A stretch of 10,558 bases of DNA, from NCBI GenBank assembly GCA_021713415.1, contig JAKJJQ010000075.1, positions 1 to 10,558 of the forward strand, in the 5' to 3' direction. The DNA is from M0027 sp021713415 (lineage in GTDB: Bacteria > Pseudomonadota > Gammaproteobacteria > Francisellales > Francisellaceae). This document shows positions 5,506 to 10,558 of this stretch, one piece after another; positions within the stretch are counted from its first letter, which is position 1, and every line of letters starts with the position of its first letter. Under the pieces are notes generated by a model. It had not been told where the DNA came from, did not search any database, and was given only the letters and a program-made list of their open reading frames with translations. The translations under genes and the position numbers were made by a program.

Positions 5506-6309
5506 ATGAAAAAAATCATTACCCTACTTTTATCTACATTTATTATCATCTTTTCAAATACTACTTTCGCAGAATCTAAGCCAGTTACTACGTTACCAGT
5601 AGTAACAAACTACTGTCATGACTTTTTGGAGTATGGAAACCCTGACCATGCTAATTTATATTTATGTCGATTAGGTTATATTGTTGGTTATAACTATGAA
5701 ACAAAACAACCTCGTTGGGTTGCTTATAAACTTACTGGTAAGTCTGTTAGTAATAAGATGAAGCGTCATGATGACTTTCAAGCTGATCCTGCTGTTCCAG
5801 CAAAATATAGAGCTGAACTGTCAGACTATAAAAAATCAGGCTATGACCGTGGCCATCTTGCACCTTATGCAGCAATGGATTTTTCAAAAGAATCTGCTGT
5901 TCAATCATTTTATCTGTCAAATATGTCCCCTCAAAAAGCTGGCTTAAACAGACAAGGTTGGGCACAACTAGAGTCTTATGTACGCTTCTGGGCAAAATAT
6001 AAACAAGAGGTATTTGTATATACTGGCCCGATTTTCAAAAAACAAAAGGTTAGTAGAACTATCGGTAAAAATAAAATAGCTGTACCTAACTATTTTTTCA
6101 AAGTAGTTTATGCTCCTAAAACAAATGAAACTATTGCTTTTGTAATGCCCAACTCAAAGGTTAAGAAAAATGCAGTAGCAAAATATAGAGTCTCAATTGC
6201 TGATATTGAAAAGCGCACAGGACTTCAATTCTTGACCAATTTACCTAAAGAACAGAGAAATAAATTAGTTAACAATATTTCCAAAATGTGGCGAACAAAT
6301 TATATTTAA
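5506..6309 (+). CDS. Secreted DNA/RNA non-specific endonuclease (DRGH/NucA family)
   Basis: A 267-aa precursor of a beta-beta-alpha-metal nuclease that cleaves DNA and RNA without sequence specificity. A Sec signal peptide (KK, then a hydrophobic core at 4-16, probable cleavage after TFA at residue 22) sends it to the periplasm or outside. The signature DRGH is at 114-117 in GYDRGHLAPYAAM, with His117 the likely general base. SNMSPQ at 138-143 precedes LNRQGWAQLE at 147-156, whose Asn148 and Glu156 match by spacing the Mg-binding Asn119 and Glu127 of Serratia nuclease. Cys37 and Cys54 could form a disulfide. Length is normal for the family and the catalytic set looks complete. AGG at 5495-5497 serves as Shine-Dalgarno sequence. 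It opposes the surrounding phage operon. Possible jobs are nucleotide scavenging, killing neighbours or degrading extracellular DNA; no cognate inhibitor is recognisable. Confidence 0.93.
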   Translation: MKKIITLLLSTFIIIFSNTTFAESKPVTTLPVVTNYCHDFLEYGNPDHANLYLCRLGYIVGYNYETKQPRWVAYKLTGKSVSNKMKRHDDFQADPAVPAKYRAELSDYKKSGYDRGHLAPYAAMDFSKESAVQSFYLSNMSPQKAGLNRQGWAQLESYVRFWAKYKQEVFVYTGPIFKKQKVSRTIGKNKIAVPNYFFKVVYAPKTNETIAFVMPNSKVKKNAVAKYRVSIADIEKRTGLQFLTNLPKEQRNKLVNNISKMWRTNYI

Positions 6310-6363
6310 ACTATCAGAAATTTCACCTAAACAGTATTAAAATATATCTAATATATAATTATG

Positions 6364-6392
6364 TTGAAATATATGAAGCTATGCGTTATTAT
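6364..6392 (+). promoter_or_regulatory. Sigma-70 promoter of the 121-aa gene
   Basis: TTGAAA (6364-6369) and TATTAT (6387-6392) match the consensus at five of six positions each with the optimal 17-base spacing. This predicts a transcription start near 6399, about 23 bases before the ATG at 6422. It is the best promoter-like pair I found in the window, and it implies that the downstream gene can be expressed separately from the nuclease. Confidence 0.65.
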
Positions 6393-6421
6393 TAGTATTT
6401 AACATTATATGGGGATGCAAA

Positions 6422-6787
6422 ATGAAAACTGAAATTGAACAAAATATTGATAGTCTTGAAGATTTAAAAAATAAATATGTTAAACCAGCTCTAGAAGCGC
6501 CGGCTTTAGGAAGCAATGATAGGCAAAAAGCCATTAATGAATTTCAAGAACAATTTGAGAAATTCTGTGAAAAATTCTCAGAACAAACTTTAAGTCCTCA
6601 AGATAAAGAAATCTTTACAAATTATTATGACGATAGCATAGATTTTATTAGTGAGTCACTAAATGTTAATGCAGAAATAACTTCGATAAACCAATCTATG
6701 AGAGCTAGAGAACCTAAATTAACATTTTTTCAACAAGCGCAAGAAAAAATATCTGACATTCAAAGTATTTTTTCTCCACAAAAATAA
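6422..6787 (+). CDS. Cargo-island protein of unknown function (121 aa)
   Basis: A cytoplasmic, mostly helical, acidic protein that I do not recognise. It has no signal peptide, membrane segment or cysteine cluster (a single Cys, in FEKFCEKFSEQ). Residues 1-60 look amphipathic helical (EIEQNIDSLEDLKNKY; KAINEFQEQFEKFCEKF), as does the C-terminus (FFQQAQEKISDIQSIF). ATG at 6422 is preceded by GGGG at 6411-6414, well spaced, and by a strong promoter. It lies 112 bases after the nuclease on the same strand and ends 25 bases before the oppositely oriented gpV stop. Pairing with the nuclease suggests an inhibitor, but a cytoplasmic protein would protect only against nuclease that fails to be exported; a regulator is equally possible. 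Confidence 0.7.
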   Translation: MKTEIEQNIDSLEDLKNKYVKPALEAPALGSNDRQKAINEFQEQFEKFCEKFSEQTLSPQDKEIFTNYYDDSIDFISESLNVNAEITSINQSMRAREPKLTFFQQAQEKISDIQSIFSPQK

Positions 6788-6812
6788 CTTTTTTACTTAA
6801 AGTACAAATATA

Positions 6813-7472
6813 TTAATTTGCTTTCGAAGTCCTCCCACCGCCATCCCCAATATGCGTATGTCCAATTTGCGAGATACCATTAGCAACCACATCATCTGAA
6901 ACTAGCACTTTACCTTGAATCATGGCTGTGGCTCCGCCATCTTGGTTAAAGCCATTCATACCTTGCATATAAGTTAAGCTTCCCTGTATGAATAAATTAC
7001 CAGTACATATTGTATTAGGTGCATCAACTTTAACTTGAAGTGGCGTTTTAATATCAATATTACCATCGAAGGTTACTTTTAAAGTCTTAGCACCAATTAC
7101 GTCAACATCACCGACACAATCAACTGTTAACTTACTTTTTTCATAGTCATAACTGACTGTCGTACCATCTTTATAAACAGTTTTCTGTTCATTTGAATTT
7201 AAAGTCGGCTGATTTTGCATATAGATTGCTGGTAGTACAACCCCATTATTTAATTCACCTGAAGAACTTAAAACAAGTACTTGTTCACCTATCGATGGTT
7301 TCCACCACGTTTGACAGTCACCTGTTCGTTGAGTTAACCAAGGTAGCCAACCTGTAATATTATCGCCTAATTTTATGCGTAATCTTGTCTCATTAGTTCC
7401 AATGACCGTACCAATTCTAATTAAATTATTTAAACGTCTTTGCATATCGACTAAATGCTGTACTACATCCAT
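6813..7472 (-). CDS. V: Baseplate spike / assembly protein gpV
   Basis: A 219-aa homologue of P2 gpV (about 211 aa), the trimeric membrane-piercing spike at the centre of the baseplate. Residues about 15-85 form the OB-fold of the Phage_base_V family (RIGTVIGTNETRLRIKLGDN, then GWLPWL and WWKPSIGEQVLVLSSSGELN with PAIY). Residues about 95-160 carry short beta repeats (VYKDGTTVSYDY, VDVIGAKTLKV, NIDIKTPLQVKVDAP) typical of the spike beta helix. Near the C-terminus GHTHIGDGGG has His205-x-His207, the HxH pair that coordinates iron at the tip in P2 gpV. The start lies 2 bases after the previous stop. Downstream, the operon is interrupted by the cargo island before gpW. Confidence 0.94.
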   Translation of the reverse strand: MDVVQHLVDMQRRLNNLIRIGTVIGTNETRLRIKLGDNITGWLPWLTQRTGDCQTWWKPSIGEQVLVLSSSGELNNGVVLPAIYMQNQPTLNSNEQKTVYKDGTTVSYDYEKSKLTVDCVGDVDVIGAKTLKVTFDGNIDIKTPLQVKVDAPNTICTGNLFIQGSLTYMQGMNGFNQDGGATAMIQGKVLVSDDVVANGISQIGHTHIGDGGGRTSKAN

Positions 7473-7474
7473 AA

Positions 7475-7951
7475 CTACACCAAATTATTGTTAATATTTA
7501 ATTCAACATCTGGTGAAATACCGTTTAATTGATAAATAGAATCACCACAATAAAAACGAACAATAAATAAAATCTCCCAAGCAACAAAACCATTAACTTC
7601 AGGCGTAAAATAGTCTTGATTACTAGAGATAACCTCGATTAATTCAATCTGCTCACTCAAGTAATTTCTATGTAAATAACTTGCAACCGCCAATGCTGCA
7701 TCACGGATATTTAATTGTGCAAGTGATGTGTCATTAAATAAAAGCCGAATACTAAATGTACAGTCAACCGTTTTTAGATCGGTTGTCACTCTCGGTGTAA
7801 ATTCAAATTGTTGTAGTGCTAAATTACCAATGGGTAATTGAACCCCTTTTAAATCTTGAATATTAGGATATAGTTGCCAATTAATTTGCGGTATCTTATA
7901 TTTTAATTTTGATAAGATAAGCTCTGTTAATTCTCGTGTGTTATTAAGCAT
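7475..7951 (-). CDS. Probable tail terminator-like protein (Mu gp37 / gpR-like)
   Basis: A 158-aa protein between the gpZ-like and gpV genes, where P2-like phages carry tail completion proteins. Residues NTRELTELILSKLK at the N-terminus, a central beta region (FEFTPRVTTDLKTVDCTFSI), then NIRDAALAVASYLHRN and GFVAWEILFIVRFY resemble the alternating helix and sheet layout of tail terminators such as Mu gp37 (DUF1834). This assignment is by pattern and place, not by a firm motif. I chose ATG at 7949-7951, which overlaps the previous TGA as TGATG and has GGGG 7 bases upstream; an in-frame TTG at 7954 would add one residue. It would cap the tail tube end that joins the head. Confidence 0.55.
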   Translation of the reverse strand: MLNNTRELTELILSKLKYKIPQINWQLYPNIQDLKGVQLPIGNLALQQFEFTPRVTTDLKTVDCTFSIRLLFNDTSLAQLNIRDAALAVASYLHRNYLSEQIELIEVISSNQDYFTPEVNGFVAWEILFIVRFYCGDSIYQLNGISPDVELNINNNLV

Positions 7952-8454
7952 CAATTAACCCCATATTTAAACTTTAATAATTGCTGAAACTCTTTTTCAA
8001 AATACTGATAAAAGTAATAGGGCAATAGCTTTTGTAATAGATTCTCTGCCTGCTCATCAATCTCAACTGTTGCTCGTTGACCTGATTCTCTTAAACGCAC
8101 ATAACCGCTTTTAGTAATATAGGCATTACTTGCTGTAATACCTTTAACAACAACATCAGCACCGATACGCTTTGGCCTACCTAATTTATCAATTGGCAAA
8201 TCATTTAAACCAGCCCATATTTTCCATGAACCTTTAGTAACAATGGTTTTATAAACAAAAATACGTTTTCTAATTAGTTTAAGTGGGATATCCAATTGAT
8301 TAGCAATATCATGCGCAACACGGTTTGATGATAGTCTAACAGCTTTACCAACTGACTGATGATAAGCATTTTTAATTTGCTTCTCTGTTGCCTGAATATC
8401 ATTAATCGCCTCAGCAATACTCATTGCCTCTTGATCAGAAATTGATATAGTCAT
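7951..8454 (-). CDS. Tail completion / minor tail protein Z-like
   Basis: A 167-aa protein resembling the lambda minor tail protein Z family. It has a helical N-terminus with KAVRLSSNRVAHDIANQL (about 38-55), followed by IPLKLIRKRIFVYKT (about 56-70). This mirrors the family's pattern of an A/V-N-R-x2-x6-A segment and then a basic helix ending in K/R-x-R. A beta region (GSWKIWAGLNDLPIDKLGRP, ADVVVKGITA) and a helical C-terminus end in a basic-aromatic tail. Its place before the terminator-like and V genes corresponds to P2 gpS. Start ATG at 8452-8454 lies 20 bases inside the previous gene with a weak Shine-Dalgarno sequence (GTGG), implying coupled translation. Confidence 0.7.
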   Translation of the reverse strand: MTISISDQEAMSIAEAINDIQATEKQIKNAYHQSVGKAVRLSSNRVAHDIANQLDIPLKLIRKRIFVYKTIVTKGSWKIWAGLNDLPIDKLGRPKRIGADVVVKGITASNAYITKSGYVRLRESGQRATVEIDEQAENLLQKLLPYYFYQYFEKEFQQLLKFKYGVN

Positions 8455-8755
8455 TTTCTACCACATCACTTAAAACTAGCTTTACTAACCCAGAACCACT
8501 TAATAATTTATGTTCAACCTGATAAGTTTGTGCGCTTTTGGTTAATGTAATGACATCATCACGCACTATTTTATTTCGATCATCGTACTTAACCCACGCA
8601 ATCGCAGAACAGTTCTTATATTGTGATAGGCCGAGTGTGTGAATATTATCTACTAGCTCATGCCTAACTGTAATTTTATCACCCGTTCTAACAATCACTG
8701 CAGGCTCACCCGAGTCATTAAATAAGCAATCAAAGTTTTCAAGATATTGTGCCAC
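8435..8755 (-). CDS. Probable head-tail connector protein
   Basis: A 106-aa, beta-rich protein with no diagnostic motif that I can name. It has a short acidic N-terminus (MAQYLENFDCLFNDSGEP), then strands such as AVIVRTGDKITVRHEL, DDVITLTKSAQTYQV and GLVKLVLSDVV. A small beta-barrel of this size between capsid and tail completion genes is what a head-tail stopper (lambda gpFII/HK97 gp6-gp7 region) would look like. Start GTG at 8753-8755 shares one base with the previous TAG (TAGTG), so it is translated by coupling; the 3' end overlaps the next gene by 20 bases. The gene is real by context; the role is inferred from order. Confidence 0.6.
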   Translation of the reverse strand: MAQYLENFDCLFNDSGEPAVIVRTGDKITVRHELVDNIHTLGLSQYKNCSAIAWVKYDDRNKIVRDDVITLTKSAQTYQVEHKLLSGSGLVKLVLSDVVENDYINF

Positions 8756-8913
8756 TATTTACTACTCTTTTTCTTATCTACTTTTTCCTCATAGGGTTTA
8801 ACCAAATTGCGAGTGACTAGAAAATCATATTCAGCCTGACTCATATCAACTACATCATTAACTTTACGTGGCGCACCTGCTGCTATAATTGATCGTAATA
8901 ATACTGCTTTCAT
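8755..8913 (-). CDS. Small head-associated phage protein (52 aa)
   Basis: A 52-aa protein starting at ATG 8911-8913 behind a near-perfect Shine-Dalgarno sequence (AAGGAGGA at about 8918-8925). The frame is open further upstream into the capsid gene, but this ribosome binding site decides the start. The sequence MKAVLLRSIIAAGAPRKVND, then VVDMSQAEYDFLVTRNLVKP and a lysine-rich tail (EEKVDKKKSSK), follows a layout of small proteins common just after capsid genes in Mu- and HK97-like phages: a short strand, a G-x(n)-G/V-D-V-V/I-D-L/M turn, and a helix ending in a x-LV-x-x-N/G-A/L-V motif. Its exact role (capsid decoration or connector assembly) is not established by the sequence. It follows the capsid stop by 10 bases. 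Confidence 0.75.
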   Translation of the reverse strand: MKAVLLRSIIAAGAPRKVNDVVDMSQAEYDFLVTRNLVKPYEEKVDKKKSSK

Positions 8914-8923
8914 ATCTTCCTCC

Positions 8924-10558
8924 TTAAACTTGTTTCGTTGCAATGGCAAATGATTCTGGACGGCGTACAGCAATATCAACACTTTGCATAACAGTAATTC
9001 GTATTGCCCCTGATTTATCTAAACTAAATGGGTTAACCGTTAAACGTAAGCCATCCCAAAGGCCAATTAACAACTGACTAAAATCACCAAAAATAATTTG
9101 ATTAGGCTTAATCTGATTGGTTACTTCAACTTGATAACCATTAATTGTATTGCCTTGTTCCCAGACAGTTAATTCACTATCTGGTAGTCGAGGCGTGGTC
9201 TTAGCAGCACCCCTTAACGATGGATTAATCAAATAACGCATATTGGCAACATCCGCATTTTGTAATGCAATGCTAGTCTCTAAATCGATATAATCTTTTA
9301 AAGATGGATTTTCACCTGTATATTGTGCTGCTGTAATACCACTGACACCTGTTAACCCTAATGGTTGAAAATCTGCGCCTGTACCATATAGAGCTGCCGT
9401 ATCAATACCTTGTGCTACTGCTGCTAGTAAATCATTTCGCACCATTGTCTCAGCATCAATTGAACTATTGGTTAATAATTCTCGTGATATCTCTAAAAAT
9501 ACACCTAATCTTTTTGCTGATAGATGAATTTGATCAACCGTTAATTCACCTTCACCCACATTTTGTTTTTCACCAACCCAAGTAATATTAGAACCTTGTG
9601 TTTGTCTTGGAATTGCAATATTACCCCTTAAACCTGATAGTCTTTGTGCAATATTCATCATAATTGACTTGTTACGCAAAAGATCAATAAAGCTAGATGC
9701 TCTTAGTTCAGTTCCAACTAATGGCGCACCACCATTAGCAATCGTAAAATCTCTTTGTAAAATATCATTCGGAATAACAAAATCACCGTCATCATAAATA
9801 CCCATTGATCTTTTTGCTGTATCTGATGCTTCAAATTCAAATTTTGCTGCTTCTTGAGCTTTTAGACTTAGCGGGTTGCTCATTGCTCGAATCGCTCGTG
9901 TTAAACTAAACTCTCTAGTTTCTTTTTCACTCATACCAATGTTACTGGCACAAGATTTAACTGCATCAACCTGTGGACTTTCCTTTTCTAACTGTCTTAA
10001 TCGCTCTTTCTGTTGAGATTGAACATGCAGCATTAAATCTTTCTGAAATACTTCAAAACTTGAACCATTTGTAAGATAGCTTCTGGCAAATTCAGCTTGA
10101 TTGAACTCTCGTGCTAGCGCATCAATTTTATCTCGTCTATTACTTTCACTTTTAACACCATCATCATATGAACGTGTTTGTGTTTTATTATCTTCATTGA
10201 CTACTTGACTCATTTTATCCCCCTCATTTTTGGACTTTAAATTTGAATGATTTAAAACTTCCTTTAGTTTATCTGTTTCTTGATTGTCAGTTTGGGCAAG
10301 ATTACGACCAATACCGACACTAATATCAGCTGGCACACTAACAAGTGATATCTCAAATGGTTGCCATCTTGTAGCAATCACAGCTTTATTATCATTATCA
10401 GTTACCGCCTTTTTGACACTATAACCAACAGAGACATTAGCAATAATGCCATCTTGAATATCCTGAAAGAAATCTTCGGCTTCTTGACGCTTTGAAAATT
10501 TAACAATGGCTCGTGCCTTATTGCCATCAATATAGGCTTCTTCAATCACGCCAATTTG
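8924..10558 (-). CDS. Prohead protease-major capsid protein fusion (HK97 fold), 5' end outside window
   Basis: One open frame of 544 codons plus stop, continuing past the right edge (CAA ATT GGC precede the GTG at 10549). The first 85 or so residues are the C-terminal part of a U35/HK97 gp4-type prohead protease. They include IANVSVGY, whose Ser is the likely nucleophile region, and RWQPFEISLVSVPADISVGIGR, the family's signature end. Residues about 85-235 are a charged, helical scaffold-like (delta) segment. From about 240 an HK97-fold capsid domain follows (GGAPLVGTELRASSFIDLLR, IPRQTQGSNITWVGE, SRELLTNSSIDAETMV, GTGADFQPLGL, IIFGDFSQLLIGLWDG). The protease would cut away the delta region during head maturation. 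A strong internal ribosome binding site before Met at 10213 could also start a 429-aa capsid-only product. Fusion of protease and capsid is known in some siphoviruses and prophages. Confidence 0.95.
   Translation of the reverse strand, partial: QIGVIEEAYIDGNKARAIVKFSKRQEAEDFFQDIQDGIIANVSVGYSVKKAVTDNDNKAVIATRWQPFEISLVSVPADISVGIGRNLAQTDNQETDKLKEVLNHSNLKSKNEGDKMSQVVNEDNKTQTRSYDDGVKSESNRRDKIDALAREFNQAEFARSYLTNGSSFEVFQKDLMLHVQSQQKERLRQLEKESPQVDAVKSCASNIGMSEKETREFSLTRAIRAMSNPLSLKAQEAAKFEFEASDTAKRSMGIYDDGDFVIPNDILQRDFTIANGGAPLVGTELRASSFIDLLRNKSIMMNIAQRLSGLRGNIAIPRQTQGSNITWVGEKQNVGEGELTVDQIHLSAKRLGVFLEISRELLTNSSIDAETMVRNDLLAAVAQGIDTAALYGTGADFQPLGLTGVSGITAAQYTGENPSLKDYIDLETSIALQNADVANMRYLINPSLRGAAKTTPRLPDSELTVWEQGNTINGYQVEVTNQIKPNQIIFGDFSQLLIGLWDGLRLTVNPFSLDKSGAIRITVMQSVDIAVRRPESFAIATKQV
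10211..10225 (-). promoter_or_regulatory. Internal ribosome binding site and start within protease-capsid gene
   Basis: GAGGGGG (10219-10225) lies 5 bases before an in-frame ATG (10211-10213) inside the fused protease-capsid frame. Spacing and strength equal those of the other genes in this operon. Initiation here would give a 429-aa protein of scaffold-like delta region plus capsid domain, without protease, and no stop codon separates the two halves. Confidence 0.6.

Noticed and set aside
5584..5606. 8-bp inverted repeat (GTTACTAC/GTAGTAAC, 7-base loop) just after the signal-peptide codons of the nuclease
   Set aside because: Could slow early translation, but it lies in coding sequence and is within chance expectation; no supporting evidence.
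5747..5995. 82-codon minus-strand open frame within the nuclease gene
   Set aside because: Antisense shadow across the DRGH catalytic core; low-complexity leucine- and glutamine-rich translation with no support.
6788..6812. Possible bidirectional terminator between the 121-aa gene and gpV
   Set aside because: Only a 5-bp TACTT/AAGTA palindrome with a one-base loop next to a T run; too weak for an intrinsic terminator.
8755..8982. 75-aa form of the small head-associated protein starting at 8982
   Set aside because: The AAGGAGGA immediately before ATG 8913 marks the start; the extra residues only overlap the capsid gene end.
9361..9585. 74-codon plus-strand open frame within the capsid gene
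   Set aside because: Antisense to conserved HK97-fold sequence; no ribosome binding site or plausible protein features.

Overview
The window is part of a prophage or phage-derived cluster in an AT-rich (roughly one-third G+C by eye) Gram-negative bacterium. The spanin pair (inner-membrane Rz-like protein plus outer-membrane lipoprotein) implies a host with an outer membrane. The base composition and the P2-like tail genes would fit a low-GC gammaproteobacterium such as the Orbaceae or Pasteurellaceae. That taxonomic reading is inference, not something the sequence proves.

Almost all phage genes lie on the minus strand and are transcribed right to left. In transcription order they are: a prohead protease-major capsid fusion (8924 to beyond the right edge), a 52-aa head-associated protein, a 106-aa probable head-tail connector, a gpZ/gpS-like tail completion protein, a terminator-like tail protein, and the gpV-type baseplate spike (6813-7472). 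After a 2.2-kb interruption come the baseplate wedge proteins gpW, gpJ and gpI, a shortened gpH-type fibre N-terminus, a 239-aa probable fibre or receptor-binding protein, a 143-aa unknown, and the two-gene spanin. Junctions are tight: ATGA, TGATG, TAATG and TAGTG overlaps with G-rich Shine-Dalgarno sequences indicate one translationally coupled operon. V and W, which are adjacent in P2, are split here.

The V-W interruption (4637-6812) carries cargo. It holds a 150-aa unknown on the minus strand and, on the plus strand, a secreted DRGH-family (NucA/Serratia-type) DNA/RNA nuclease and a 121-aa unknown with its own good sigma-70 promoter. The very AT-rich intergenic region 5181-5505 contains a perfect 10-bp inverted repeat that could form a pseudoknot. 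This looks like a moron (lysogenic conversion) island inserted in the tail operon, with the nuclease transcribed against the late operon.

At the left edge are the end and N-terminal codons of an IS200/IS605-type Y1 transposase (tnpA). Next to it, on the plus strand, is a 153-aa single-pass membrane protein of unknown function whose stop codon abuts the spanin stop codon.

The tail sheath, tube, tape measure, holin and endolysin are not in the window. No tRNA, rRNA or CRISPR array was seen.
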